A DNA stretch of 42,603 nucleotides from an uncultured Blastococcus sp. (lineage in GTDB: Bacteria; Actinomycetota; Actinomycetes; Mycobacteriales; Geodermatophilaceae): NCBI GenBank assembly GCA_902805535.1, contig CADCTN010000079.1, positions 1 through 42,603 on the forward strand, in the 5' to 3' direction. The translations under genes were made by a program, and so were the position numbers. Below the pieces are notes generated by a model that saw nothing but the letters and a program-made list of their open reading frames with translations, was not told the DNA's origin and made no database searches. This document shows positions 18,806 through 28,248 of the stretch, piece after piece; within the stretch, counting starts at the first letter, position 1, and each line of letters begins with the position of its first letter.

Positions 18806-19720
18806 GTGAGTGAGAAGAGCGAGACGTACGGGCAGAGCCGGACGGTCGACCTGGGTGGCGACGTCCACTTCGTCGACTTCGGTGGCCCGGACGACGCCCC
18901 GACCATCGTCCTGGTGCACGGGCTCGGCGGCTCGCACCTGAACTGGGACCTGTTCGCACCGCTGCTCCGGCAGCATGCCCGCGTGCTGGCCCTCGACCTC
19001 CCCGGCTTCGGTCGCAGCGAGCCCGGTGGCCGCCGCACGACGGTGCAGGAGAACGTGAAGATCCTCGACCGGTTCCTCACCGAGGTCGCCGGCACGCCCG
19101 TGGTACTCATCGGCAACTCGATGGGCGGCATGATCTCGATCCTCCAGACGGCGGCTGCACCGAGCACCGTCAACGGACTGGTCCTGCTCGACGCCGCCGT
19201 GCCGGGCCCCCGGCGCGCGCTGGACCCACTCGTCGCCGTCACCTTCGCCCTCTACGCCGTCCCGCTGCTGGGGGAGCGCTTCCTGGCCCTGCGGCGCCAG
19301 CGGTCCACGCCGCTGCGGCAGGTCCGCGACGTCCTGCGGCTGTGCGGGGTGGACCCCGACACGCTGCCCGCGCACACCATCGGCCGCTCGATCGCCCTCA
19401 TCGAGCAGCGGCAGGACGTCCCCGCCATGGACAGGGCGTTCCTGTCCGCCGCCCGCTCACTGCTCCGGTTGCTCGCCGATCCCCGGAGCTACCGGGCGGC
19501 CATGGCGTCGATCCGGGTGCCCGTGCTGATGGTGCAGGGCGACGAGGACCGGCTGGTGCCCGTGTCGGCGGCCCGCGACGTCGCCCGCCGGCACCCCGGG
19601 TGGCGCTACCTGGAGCTGCCCGGCGTCGGTCACGTGCCGCAGCTGCAGGTGCCCGACGAGCTGGCGAGGACCGTCCTGGCCTGGCTCGACGAGACGGCGG
19701 CGGCCCGCGCCGCCGTCTGA
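18806..19720 (+). CDS. Alpha/beta hydrolase
   Basis: 304 aa from GTG 18806 with GTGAGGA upstream. Canonical fold: oxyanion HGLGG near 39-42, DLPGFGRS, nucleophile Ser105 in GNSMGG, acid Asp in QGDEDRLVPV and His in GVGHVPQ. It has the size and cap region of the epoxide hydrolase/haloperoxidase-like group, but there is no substrate evidence. Convergent with the SDR gene, ending one base before it. Confidence 0.88.
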   Translation: MSEKSETYGQSRTVDLGGDVHFVDFGGPDDAPTIVLVHGLGGSHLNWDLFAPLLRQHARVLALDLPGFGRSEPGGRRTTVQENVKILDRFLTEVAGTPVVLIGNSMGGMISILQTAAAPSTVNGLVLLDAAVPGPRRALDPLVAVTFALYAVPLLGERFLALRRQRSTPLRQVRDVLRLCGVDPDTLPAHTIGRSIALIEQRQDVPAMDRAFLSAARSLLRLLADPRSYRAAMASIRVPVLMVQGDEDRLVPVSAARDVARRHPGWRYLELPGVGHVPQLQVPDELARTVLAWLDETAAARAAV

Positions 19721-19721
19721 C

Positions 19722-20801
19722 CTACGTCGCGCGCCGGTCGGCCAGCGTGTCGCGGAGCGCCTCGAGGCCGCTGTAGCGGGGCTTCCAGCCCAGCTTGTCC
19801 CGGGCCTTGGTCGTGTCCATGATGGCCGGCCGGCTGGCCGCTTCCACCCACTCGGCGACGGGCGGGAGGAACGGCAGCCGCGACAACGCGCGCGCGGCGG
19901 CCAGCGCCGGTGCGGCCGGCAGGGGGATCGGCAGCGCCCCGAACTCGCGGGCCACGTCGGCGGCGGTGAGGATGCCGTCGCCGGCGATGTTGTACGCCCC
20001 GGGCGGGCCGGCGCCGAGGATGCACTGCACGAGCGCCCGGCCGACGTCCTCCTCGTGGATGAACTGCATCGGGAGCTCCGGGACGAACAGCGGCACGGGC
20101 ACCGGCAGGCGCCGCGGACGGCGGAACAGCATCCGGCCCAGCGGCGCGAGCGGGCCGGGCAGCACGTCCTTGCCGCCGACGGCGTGGGGGCCGAGCACGA
20201 CGGGCGGGCGGAGCAGGAAGAGGGCGATCTCGGGATGCCGGCGTGCCTGGTCGGCGAGCAGCTCCTCGAGCTCGGCCTTCTCCTGCGCGTAGAACAGCCG
20301 CGCGGCCGGGCGGGTGGGCCACTCCTCGTCGATCCGCTCGGGGTTGTCGGCGTGGAACCCGTACGCCGCGACGGAGGAGGCGTACACGAAGCGGTCGGCC
20401 CCGACCGTGGCGGCGGCGCCGAACACGTTGAGCGTGCCGTCGACGTTGATCGACCGGGTCGTCTCCCGGGAGGCGTTGCCGGTGATCATGAAGGCCAGGT
20501 GCACGACCACGTCGGCGCCGTCGAAGGCGGTCCGCAGCGCCTCCGGGTCCCGGACGTCGCCCTGCCGGTACTCCATCTTCGTCCAGCCGCGCTCGGCCGG
20601 GTCGAACGGGCGCCGGGCGATGCCGATGACCCGGCCGATCCGGTCGTCGTCCTGGAGCAGCGGGACGAGGCCGGACCCGAACGTGCCCGTCGGTCCGGTG
20701 ACGGCGACGGTGAGGGGCCGCTGGGCGTCGCCGGCCGGCTCGTCGAGCCCCCGGGGTCCGGAGCCGAGGGCGCCGGCACCGCGACGCTTCGTGGGGCTCA
20801 T
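19722..20801 (-). CDS. SDR-family NAD-dependent epimerase/dehydratase-like protein
   Basis: 359 aa from ATG 20801, overlapping the WS/DGAT stop as ATGA. The Rossmann glycine motif is VTGPTGTFGSGL, and DVVVHLAF plus YASSVAAYG follow the extended-SDR pattern; the usual catalytic YxxxK is represented by FYAQEK. The N-terminal ~28 residues are an unrelated Gly/Pro/Arg-rich extension. Probably acts on a small hydrophobic or sugar substrate; its partner gene suggests lipid metabolism. Substrate unknown. Confidence 0.82.
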   Translation of the reverse strand: MSPTKRRGAGALGSGPRGLDEPAGDAQRPLTVAVTGPTGTFGSGLVPLLQDDDRIGRVIGIARRPFDPAERGWTKMEYRQGDVRDPEALRTAFDGADVVVHLAFMITGNASRETTRSINVDGTLNVFGAAATVGADRFVYASSVAAYGFHADNPERIDEEWPTRPAARLFYAQEKAELEELLADQARRHPEIALFLLRPPVVLGPHAVGGKDVLPGPLAPLGRMLFRRPRRLPVPVPLFVPELPMQFIHEEDVGRALVQCILGAGPPGAYNIAGDGILTAADVAREFGALPIPLPAAPALAAARALSRLPFLPPVAEWVEAASRPAIMDTTKARDKLGWKPRYSGLEALRDTLADRRAT

Positions 20802-22315
20802 CGGGCGGCTGCCGAGGTCGTCTTCTTCGCCGGCCCGGTGGCGCGTCGCGGAGGGGCGTCCGCGCTCGCCTCCGCGGCCGTGGCCGCGTCGGCGGCGGTC
20901 TCGGCCTGCACCTCCGCCTGTGTCTGCTTCCGGGCCAGGGCCAGGAGCTGCTCGATGCTGCGCCGGATGCCCCCGGAGAGGACGTCGACGTCCGGGTAGC
21001 CATCGAAGTCGGCGTTGATCCCGAAGGTCATGGTGTTGAGGTAGGAGAAGATCCCGATCGAGCAGCGGGTGCCGCCGGCGATGGGCACGTAGGCCGTGGC
21101 GCTGGACATCCGCTTGCCCAGGACGTAGAGCGGCACGCGCGGCCCGGGGACGTTCGTGGTCACGGCCTGGCACCACATCTGGCCGGCCTGCAACGTGGCC
21201 CGCACGCCCAGGGACAGCAGGGTGGGTGCGATGAAGTTCCCCATCGCGATGATCGAGTTCGCGTCGACGGCCGACATCGCGCGCTTGTACTCGTCCATCT
21301 GCCCCCGGATCGAGCTGAGGCGGGCCAGGGGGTCGGCCAGGCCGACGGGCAGGTCGACGAAGACGGCCGACACCTGATTGTTGAGGCTGCCCTTCTGGTC
21401 CGGGCGGCGCACGGAGACGGGCACCATGGAGCGGACGACCAGCTTCTCCGACGACAGCTCGCCGCGGCCCTGGAGCAGGTCGCGGAAGCCGCCGGTGATG
21501 GCGGTCAGGACGACGTCGTTGACGGTGCCGCCGAACGCCGTCCGGACGGCCTTGAACTCCTCGAACTTCCCCTCCGTCCAGGCCCAGCGGCGGTGCGGGC
21601 CGATCGGGCCGTTGAGCGACCGTGCGGTGGGGGTGATCGCCTGCTTGGCCAGCGACGGGACCGACTGGGCCAGCGTCCGGCCCGACGCCGCCAGCTCCCG
21701 GACCGCCCGCACCGGGCTGCCGAGCCCCGGCGAGTTCGCCAGCTGCTGGAGCGGGTTGGTCAGGCTCTCGGTGACCGAGCCGGCCATGATCTCCAGCGTC
21801 GAGGGGCTGCGCCGCGGCGTCCAGTCCTTCACCGACTCGTGCGTGGCGTCGGGTTGCAGGTCGAACATCAGCTGCATCAGGTCCGTGCCGGCGACGCCGT
21901 CGACCATGCAGTGGTGGACCTTGGAGATGAGCGCCCACCGGTCCTCGGCCAGGCCCTCGACCAGCCACAGCTCCCACAGCGGTTTGGCCATGTCCAGGCG
22001 CTGGCCCAGGACGCGGCCGGCCAGGTTGCGCAGCTGCTCGTCGCTGCCCGGACGGGGGACCGCGGTGTGCCGCACGTGGTAGAGGATCTGGAAGTGCGGG
22101 TCGTCCACCCACAGTGGCCGGCCCAGCTGCAGGGGTACCGGGCGCACGCGCTGCCGGTACCGCGGCACCTTGGGCAGCTTGGCCAGGATCAGCCGCACCA
22201 CGTCGCCGTAGGTGGGGGCGGGTCCCTCGAACACCGCGACCGACCCCACGTGCATCGGGGTGTTCTCGCTCTCCGCGTAGAAGAAGCCCGCATCGAGTGC
22301 GCTCATCCGGTCCAC
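20798..22315 (-). CDS. Wax ester synthase/diacylglycerol acyltransferase (WS/DGAT)
   Basis: 505 aa from GTG 22315 with GAGGAG six bases upstream. The active-site HHxxxDG is present at 134-140 (VHHCMVDG), as is the second-half NVPGP signature. It opens with MSALDAGFFYAESENTPMHVG, as in mycobacterial Tgs proteins. The enzyme joins acyl-CoA to diacylglycerol or fatty alcohol to make storage lipid at the membrane. The last ~45 residues are an Ala-rich tail with KK/RR ends, absent from typical members. It is coupled to the downstream SDR and flanked by esterases. Confidence 0.93.
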   Translation of the reverse strand: MDRMSALDAGFFYAESENTPMHVGSVAVFEGPAPTYGDVVRLILAKLPKVPRYRQRVRPVPLQLGRPLWVDDPHFQILYHVRHTAVPRPGSDEQLRNLAGRVLGQRLDMAKPLWELWLVEGLAEDRWALISKVHHCMVDGVAGTDLMQLMFDLQPDATHESVKDWTPRRSPSTLEIMAGSVTESLTNPLQQLANSPGLGSPVRAVRELAASGRTLAQSVPSLAKQAITPTARSLNGPIGPHRRWAWTEGKFEEFKAVRTAFGGTVNDVVLTAITGGFRDLLQGRGELSSEKLVVRSMVPVSVRRPDQKGSLNNQVSAVFVDLPVGLADPLARLSSIRGQMDEYKRAMSAVDANSIIAMGNFIAPTLLSLGVRATLQAGQMWCQAVTTNVPGPRVPLYVLGKRMSSATAYVPIAGGTRCSIGIFSYLNTMTFGINADFDGYPDVDVLSGGIRRSIEQLLALARKQTQAEVQAETAADAATAAEASADAPPRRATGPAKKTTSAAAR

Positions 22316-22422
22316 GTTCTGCTCCTCGCCGCCCCTGGTCCCGCCGATCGGACCGGGGCCGTTCCACGTCGTCGGTGGCCGCTGAAGTCATGCGTGCCAC
22401 TGGGTCACTGCAAGGCGACCGC

Positions 22423-22438
22423 TGTGGCGCTCACCACA
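22423..22438. promoter_or_regulatory. Inverted repeat upstream of WS/DGAT
   Basis: TGTGG and CCACA flank CGCTCA, 108 bp before the WS/DGAT start. It resembles a small TetR-type half-site pair and is the only clear symmetric element in the 148-bp spacer. Confidence 0.3.
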
Positions 22439-22463
22439 ATGCACTGCCCCGGGTCCGGAGGGC

Positions 22464-23429
22464 TCAACCGGCCCTTCTCGAAGCGCCCTCGACGCGGTCC
22501 AGCAGGTCCGTCAGCGCGTCGTCGACGACCTGTCTGCGGGTCAGGTTCACGCTGTGCCCGGCACCGGGGACGACGACGAGCTCCGCGCCCGGCCCGATGG
22601 CCTCGGCCATCCGGCGGCCGTGGTCGGCCGGCGTGAGCCGGTCATGGGTGGCGGCGACGACCGTCACCGGCACCCGCCGCAGGACCTGCAGGGCCGCCGT
22701 CTCGTCGTGCTCGAGGAAGGTCGCGTAGAACGCCATCGTCACCGGCAGCGGGGTCTCCTCCAGCAGGTCCTGCACCAGTGCGACGCCGGCCGGGTCGGCG
22801 TCGTCACGGCCGAAGAGCAGCCGGCGGATGGCCCGCCGCCCCACCGCGGTGCCGCGCCGGCGGAAGCGCTCCAGCAGGGGTGCGCAGAGCTGGAGCAGCC
22901 GCAGGTACAGCGGGAGCAGGTGCAGCCGGCGCATCAGCTTGACCGCGAACCCGAGCGGACCGGTGTCGACCAGGCCGCCGGCGGAGGTGGCCAGCAGGAA
23001 CGCGCCGACCACCCGGTTGCCGAACAGCTCCGGCCGCTGCCGGGCCAGGGCCAGGATGCTCATGCCGCCCATGGAGTGCCCGGCCAGCAGGACCCGCCCG
23101 GTCGGGGCGACGGCGTCGAGCACCTGGCCGAGATCGCGGCCGGTGCGGTCGATCGTGGCCTTCGTCAGCGGCGTCCACCCGGAGCGGCCGTGCCCGCGCT
23201 GGTCCCAGAGCACCAGGCGCGCCCGGTTCCGGAGGGCGGCGCGCTGCAGCTCCCACTCGGCCAGCCGCGCGGTGAAGCCGTGGGAGAAGACGACGGTGAC
23301 CGGCGCGTCCTGGACCCCGTCGAACTCCACGTGCAGCGGAACGCCGTCGTCGGTGGTCACGGTGCGCGAGCCCGGCGGCGGGGGACCGGTCGCGCTGGGC
23401 AGGGACAGCGGTGGGACGTCGCTCGGCAC
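22464..23429 (-). CDS. Alpha/beta hydrolase
   Basis: 321 aa from GTG 23429. The core motifs are HGFTA near 50-54, WDQRGHGRS, Ser119 in GHSMGG, Asp in ATHDRLTP and the C-terminal His in GAGHSVN. The region around 155-200 (MRRLHLLPLYLRLLQLCAPLLERF) is a hydrophobic cap. It may hydrolyse acylglycerols or other esters, in keeping with the neighbouring WS/DGAT. Its sequence differs from the two other hydrolases here, so the three are not recent duplicates. Confidence 0.88.
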   Translation of the reverse strand: MPSDVPPLSLPSATGPPPPGSRTVTTDDGVPLHVEFDGVQDAPVTVVFSHGFTARLAEWELQRAALRNRARLVLWDQRGHGRSGWTPLTKATIDRTGRDLGQVLDAVAPTGRVLLAGHSMGGMSILALARQRPELFGNRVVGAFLLATSAGGLVDTGPLGFAVKLMRRLHLLPLYLRLLQLCAPLLERFRRRGTAVGRRAIRRLLFGRDDADPAGVALVQDLLEETPLPVTMAFYATFLEHDETAALQVLRRVPVTVVAATHDRLTPADHGRRMAEAIGPGAELVVVPGAGHSVNLTRRQVVDDALTDLLDRVEGASRRAG

Positions 23430-23474
23430 GGGCTCATCCCAGGGTGGGGCACCCCGTCCCGCAACCGGGAGGGC

Positions 23475-25454
23475 TCAGGGCCCGCCCCGCCGTCCGGGCG
23501 CGTTCTCGCGGACCAGCCGCCGGGCGGCGTCCACCTCGCGGGCCACCGGGGCGAGCACGCCCTCGGCGTGGATCTCGGCGTCGTCGGGGGCGCGGTGGGC
23601 CCGGACGTCCTCCTCCAGCTGGCGGATCGCCTTGCGCAGCACCGCGACGTGGGCGAGGTCGGGTGCCGGCTCGCCCATCCGCTGGGCGATGACCGCCTCG
23701 GTGACGGCGTCGGACGTGCGCTCCAGCTGGACGATCACCGGCCACCAGGCCGCGGCCCGGTTGCTGATCGGCGGCGGCTCGGCCAGGCGCCGCTGGAGCT
23801 GGGTCTGCAGCTCGGTGAGCGCCCGGTAGTTCTGCCGCCGGGCCCGGCGGCGGTCGGTCGGGCTGCCGGTGAAGGCGGCCTCGACGAAGGCGTCGAGCGC
23901 CAGCGCCGCGTCGCGCAGCGCGTCGTCCAGCGGTGCCCGCCAGGTCTGGGGCCAGAGCAGGTAGCCGAAGACGAGCACGACCGCGCAGCCGATGAGCGTG
24001 TCGGTGAGCCGGGCGCCGACCAGCCCCGGGTCGCTGGGCAGGGCGAGGTCCAGCAGCAGGATGATCACCGGCGTCTGGAAGACCGAGAACAGTCCGAAGT
24101 TGGCATTGCGGGCCCAGGGGAGCAGCGCGGCGAAGGCCGCCATGGCGACCAGGACCCAGGCGTTCCGCGGCAGGACCGCCAGCAGGGCCGAGCCGATCAG
24201 CACCCCGAGCAGCGTGCCGGCACCGCGCTGCACGGCGCGGGTGAACACCGACCCGAAGTCCGGCTTGAGCACGATCGCCACCGTCAGCAGCACCCAGTAC
24301 GGCCGCTCGATGGGCAGGTACTGGCGGGCGATCTCGGCGACGCTCATGCACAGCGCCAGCCGGACGGCGAAGGCGCGGCTCTCGGTGCTGGCCAGCGTGC
24401 GGTCGGACAGCTCGCGCAGCCGGGTCCGGAGGTCGACCTCGGGACGCTCCGCGGCCGCGCCGGCCCGCTCCTCCGGATCGCCGACGACGTTCCACACCAG
24501 GCGGATCCCGTGGCGGACCGCGCGCCTGCCCGGCGGGGCGTCGTCCAGCGCGGGAGGCCGCTCGCCGGTCAGCTCCCCGGCGCTCTCGATCGCCGCGGCC
24601 AGGGCGCGGACGGCGGCGACGTCGACCGGGTCGGGCGCCATCCCGGTCCGTGCGGCGAACACCGCGCCCTCCACCAGCGGGGCGGCCGCGTTGAGGACGC
24701 CGGCCAGCTCCGAGAGCTCCTTGATCCGCCCCGCGGACCGGCTGCGGCTGCGGATGACGCGGTCGTAGGCGGCGTTGAGCGCCGTGGTGAGTGCGCGCCG
24801 GCGCTCGTCGGACCGCTCGGTGCCGCTGGCCTCGAGCAGCTCGGCGATGCCGCGGAACACCGCCGCCACCGAGGTCCGGTCGGGGTCGAGCGGCTCGGTG
24901 CGCGCCTGCAGCAGCGTCGCCCCCGCCGCCCACACGGCGCCGCAGAAGAAGAACGCCACCTCCACCGGCAGGGACAGCGGCGTCACCAGCCCCGACGACA
25001 GCGCGGTGTAGATCAGCAGCTGCAGGGCGCCGAGGGAGAGGGCGGCGTTGATCGAGCTGATCAGCGCCGCCGCGGCCGAGAGCGCAGCGATCAGCACGAC
25101 CGGCACCCAGCCGCCGCCGGACGCGAACTGGCCGACGACCAGCCCCACGGCGCCGAGACCGATCGACGCGGCCGTGCGGCGCAGCCGGTCCCGCAACGGC
25201 CCCGACTGCGGGGCGAGGGCCGCGGCCAGCGCCCCGGTGGTCGCGAAGACGCCGGCGCCGAGGGCAGCCCCCGGCCGGACACCGCCCTCGACGACCACGG
25301 CGACGGCCAGCGGAGCAGGCACGGTCACGGCGAACCGGACGACGTCGCGCCACGGGATCGGCGGCGGGGTGGTCGGGATCAGCTCCTCGAGCCAGGCAGG
25401 CGCCCGGAGCCCGCGCTCCCGGGGCCCACGCTCCTGGGGGCCACGGTCCGTCAC
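23475..25454 (-). CDS. FUSC-family membrane protein (aromatic acid exporter/YccS-like)
   Basis: 659 aa from GTG 25454. Two membrane blocks of about five to six helices each (residues ~35-165 and ~365-500) are separated by a helical cytosolic region (~170-350), and a helical C-terminal domain follows. The second block holds the FUSC-like segments RPYWVLLTVAIVLKPDFGSVFTRAVQRGAGTLLG. The family includes putative exporters of aromatic acids and cell-envelope compounds. The N-terminus has a short ERGPRERG repeat. It diverges from the Nif3-like gene 64 bp away. The substrate is unknown. Confidence 0.85.
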   Translation of the reverse strand: MTDRGPQERGPRERGLRAPAWLEELIPTTPPPIPWRDVVRFAVTVPAPLAVAVVVEGGVRPGAALGAGVFATTGALAAALAPQSGPLRDRLRRTAASIGLGAVGLVVGQFASGGGWVPVVLIAALSAAAALISSINAALSLGALQLLIYTALSSGLVTPLSLPVEVAFFFCGAVWAAGATLLQARTEPLDPDRTSVAAVFRGIAELLEASGTERSDERRRALTTALNAAYDRVIRSRSRSAGRIKELSELAGVLNAAAPLVEGAVFAARTGMAPDPVDVAAVRALAAAIESAGELTGERPPALDDAPPGRRAVRHGIRLVWNVVGDPEERAGAAAERPEVDLRTRLRELSDRTLASTESRAFAVRLALCMSVAEIARQYLPIERPYWVLLTVAIVLKPDFGSVFTRAVQRGAGTLLGVLIGSALLAVLPRNAWVLVAMAAFAALLPWARNANFGLFSVFQTPVIILLLDLALPSDPGLVGARLTDTLIGCAVVLVFGYLLWPQTWRAPLDDALRDAALALDAFVEAAFTGSPTDRRRARRQNYRALTELQTQLQRRLAEPPPISNRAAAWWPVIVQLERTSDAVTEAVIAQRMGEPAPDLAHVAVLRKAIRQLEEDVRAHRAPDDAEIHAEGVLAPVAREVDAARRLVRENAPGRRGGP

Positions 25455-25518
25455 GCCCGCAGCCTGCCATCGACGCCTCGCCGTCCGCGGGACCGGGCGG
25501 CACCTAGAGTCCGGTGCC

Positions 25519-26370
25519 GTGCCCGTCCCCCTGCGCGAGGTCCTCGCCGCGCTCGACGCCCGCTACGCACCCGACCTGGCCGAGGACTGGGACGCGGTCG
25601 GCCTGGTGTGCGGCGACCCGGCCGAGGCGGTGGGCCGGGTGCTGTTCGCCGTCGACCCGACCAGCGCCGTCGTCGACGAGGTCATCGGCACGGGCGCGGA
25701 CCTGCTCGTGACGCACCACCCGCTGCTGCTCACCCCGGTCCACGGCGTGCCGGCCGACGACCCGAAGGGACGGCTGGTCCACCGGCTGGTCCGGGCGGGC
25801 GCGGCGCTGTTCGTCGCCCACACCAACGCCGACCGCGCCCCGGGGTGCGGGGTGAACGCCGCGCTGGCCGACGTCCTGGGCCTGACCGGTGCCGTGCCCC
25901 TGCAGCCGGCCGGGACGGACCCACAGGCCGGCCTCGGCCGCGTCGGGGACCTGCCCGAGCCGATGAGCCTGCGCGCGTTCGCCGAACGGGTGGCCGCGGC
26001 GCTGCCCGTGACGGTGGGGGGTGTCCGTGCCGCCGGGGACCCCGACCGCCTCGTGCGCCGGGTCGCGGTGTGCGGGGGGAGCGGGGGATCGCTGCTGGCG
26101 GCGGCCGCCGGGGCCGGTGCCGACGTCCTGCTGACCAGCGACCTCAAGCACCACCCGGTCTCCGACGCCGCGGAGGTGGACGGCCCGGCGCTGGTCGATG
26201 TCGCCCACTTCGCGTCGGAGTGGCCCTGGCTGCCGGTGGCCGCCGACGTCCTGCGCGCGGACCTCGACGGCCGGGTCGAGGTGGCGGTCTCGCGGCTGCG
26301 CACCGATCCGTGGACCCACCACGTCGGCCAGGACACGGCGGCGGCGGGGGACGCCCCGGCACGCAGGTAA
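25519..26370 (+). CDS. Nif3-like dinuclear metal center protein
   Basis: 283 aa from GTG 25519. Metal-binding signatures are visible: LLVTHHPLLLTP, ALFVAHTNADRAPGCGVN and the C-terminal DVAHFASEW. At ~283 aa it is the short form, without the PII-like insertion found in 370-aa Nif3 proteins. The family forms hexameric toroids and has been linked to GTP cyclohydrolase-type folds, but its reaction is not settled. It is followed nine bases later by the zinc-ribbon protein gene, the usual partner in actinobacteria. Confidence 0.9.
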   Translation: MPVPLREVLAALDARYAPDLAEDWDAVGLVCGDPAEAVGRVLFAVDPTSAVVDEVIGTGADLLVTHHPLLLTPVHGVPADDPKGRLVHRLVRAGAALFVAHTNADRAPGCGVNAALADVLGLTGAVPLQPAGTDPQAGLGRVGDLPEPMSLRAFAERVAAALPVTVGGVRAAGDPDRLVRRVAVCGGSGGSLLAAAAGAGADVLLTSDLKHHPVSDAAEVDGPALVDVAHFASEWPWLPVAADVLRADLDGRVEVAVSRLRTDPWTHHVGQDTAAAGDAPARR

Positions 26371-26379
26371 GTTGGCCGG

Positions 26380-27120
26380 GTGAAGGCCGACCACTTCGAG
26401 CAGCAGAAGCTGCTGGACCTTGCCGCTGAAGACGTCGCGCTGACCCAGCTGGCCCACCGGCAGCGGACCCTGCCGGAGGTCGCCGCCGTGGAGGCCGCCG
26501 CCGACGCCGAGCGGTCGCTGTCCGCCGGGGTCGTCCGCGCCGAGACCGAGGTGAAGGACCTGGGGCGCGAGGTGCGGCGCCTGGAGTCCGACGTCGAGAC
26601 GGTGCGCCAGCGCGAGGCCAAGGACCAGCGGCTGCTGGAGTCCGGCAGCGTCTCGCCCAAGGAGATGACCAACCTCCAGCACGAGCTCGACTCGCTCAAG
26701 CGTCGCCAGTCCGACCTGGAGGACCAGGAGCTGGAGCTCATGCAGCGCCTGGAGGACGCCGAGTCCGGGTTCGCGACGGCGCAGCAGGGCCTCGAGCAGG
26801 CCCGCGCCGATCGGGAGCGCGCCGAGCAGCAGCGCGACGACGCCCTGGCCGACATCGCCGACGGCACGAAGCGGCACGAGGCCGCCCGGGCGGAGGCCGC
26901 CACGAAGATCTCGGCGCCGCTGCTCGCCCTCTACGACCGCATCCGCGCGCAGACCGGCAGCACCGGCGCGGCGATGCTCCGGGCCCGGGCCTGCCAGGGC
27001 TGCCGGCTGGAGCTCTACGGCAACGAGCTCGCGGCGGTGCGCAACGCCGACCCGCACGAGGTCGTGCGGTGCGAGAACTGCGGGCGGATCCTCGTCCGCA
27101 CCGCCGAGTCCGGGCTGTGA
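26380..27120 (+). CDS. C4 zinc-ribbon coiled-coil protein
   Basis: 246 aa from GTG 26380. Residues ~30-175 are a long coiled coil rich in Glu, Arg, Gln and Ala. A C-terminal zinc ribbon uses Cys205, Cys208, Cys231 and Cys234 (ACQGCRLEL and CENCGRI). Homologues lie between Nif3-like and RNase HI genes in mycobacteria and Streptomyces. The fold suggests nucleic acid or protein binding; no reaction is known. It overlaps the next gene by GTGA. Confidence 0.9.
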   Translation: MKADHFEQQKLLDLAAEDVALTQLAHRQRTLPEVAAVEAAADAERSLSAGVVRAETEVKDLGREVRRLESDVETVRQREAKDQRLLESGSVSPKEMTNLQHELDSLKRRQSDLEDQELELMQRLEDAESGFATAQQGLEQARADRERAEQQRDDALADIADGTKRHEAARAEAATKISAPLLALYDRIRAQTGSTGAAMLRARACQGCRLELYGNELAAVRNADPHEVVRCENCGRILVRTAESGL

Positions 27121-28229
27121 GCCGCCGGTTCATCGTCGAGGCGGACGGCGGGTCGCGGGGCAACCCCGGTCCCGCCGGCTACGGCGCGCTGGTGCGGGAC
27201 GCCGAGACCGGCCGCGTGCTGGCCGAGCGGGCGGCGTCGATCGGGCGGGCGACCAACAACGTCGCCGAGTACGGCGGCCTGGTCGCCGGGCTGCAGGCCG
27301 CGCTCGACCTGGACCCGACCGCCCGCGTCGAGGTCCGGATGGACTCCAAGCTCGTGGTCGAGCAGATGTCGGGCCGCTGGAAGATCAAGCACCCCGACAT
27401 GCAGCAGTTGGCCGTGCAGGCACAGAAGCTCTCCCGGCAGCTGGACCACGTCCGCTACACCTGGGTGCCGCGGGCGCAGAACGGCGCCGCCGACGCCCTG
27501 GCCAACAGCGCCATGGACGGCCGGCCGGTGCACCGCGACCCGGCCGCGGAGGCCGTCGTCCTCGAGGACGACGTCCAGCCTGCCGCGGAGCCGGCGCCCG
27601 TGGCAGAGCCGGCGCCCGTGGTGACCACGGTGACCCACCTGCTGCGGCACGGGCAGACCGAGCACACCCCGGAGCGGCGGTTCAGCGGGCGCAACGACCT
27701 GCCCCTCTCGCGCACCGGGCGCGCCGAGGCGGAGGCGGCGGGTGAGCGGGCCCGGGCGCTGGGCATCGACGCCGTCGTCGCCTCGCCGCTGCGCCGCACC
27801 CGGGAGACGGCCGAGATCGTCGCCGCGGCCCTCGGGCTGCCGGTGACCCTGGACGACGACCTGGTCGAGCTCGACTTCGGCAAGCTCGAAGGCCTGACCT
27901 TCGACGAGGCTCGGGCCGCCCATCCCCTCGCCGCCCGCCGCTTCCTCGACGACGTCACGGTGGCCGCGCCGGACGGCGAGTCGATCGCCGACGTCAGCGC
28001 CCGGGTGGCCCGCGCGCGGCGGCGGATCCTGGACGGGCACGCGGGCCGCACCGTGCTGGTGGTCAGCCACGTGACCCCGATCAAGCTGCTGCTCGCGGCC
28101 GGGCTGGGCGCCGACGACGAGGTGGTGCACCGCGTCTTCCTGGAGGCGGCGTCCCTGTGCTCGGTCGCCTGGTCCTCCGACGGGCGCACGTCGGTGCGGC
28201 TGGTGAACGACACCTCCCACCTGCGCTGA
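27117..28229 (+). CDS. Bifunctional RNase HI / histidine phosphatase
   Basis: 370 aa from GTG 27117, overlapping the upstream stop. Residues 1-133 are a prokaryotic RNase HI domain with acidic residues Asp10, Glu51, Asp76 and Asp126. A Pro/Ala/Glu linker with a repeated AEPAPV follows. Residues ~170-370 are a histidine phosphatase with the RHG catalytic motif at 177-179 and the second His in VVSHVTPIK. The same fusion is known in M. tuberculosis Rv2228c, which hydrolyses RNA in RNA/DNA hybrids and has acid phosphatase (alpha-ribazole phosphatase-like) activity. Both active sites look intact. Confidence 0.95.
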   Translation: MSRRFIVEADGGSRGNPGPAGYGALVRDAETGRVLAERAASIGRATNNVAEYGGLVAGLQAALDLDPTARVEVRMDSKLVVEQMSGRWKIKHPDMQQLAVQAQKLSRQLDHVRYTWVPRAQNGAADALANSAMDGRPVHRDPAAEAVVLEDDVQPAAEPAPVAEPAPVVTTVTHLLRHGQTEHTPERRFSGRNDLPLSRTGRAEAEAAGERARALGIDAVVASPLRRTRETAEIVAAALGLPVTLDDDLVELDFGKLEGLTFDEARAAHPLAARRFLDDVTVAAPDGESIADVSARVARARRRILDGHAGRTVLVVSHVTPIKLLLAAGLGADDEVVHRVFLEAASLCSVAWSSDGRTSVRLVNDTSHLR

Positions 28230-28248
28230 CCTCCGTCGGGCGCTCCGG

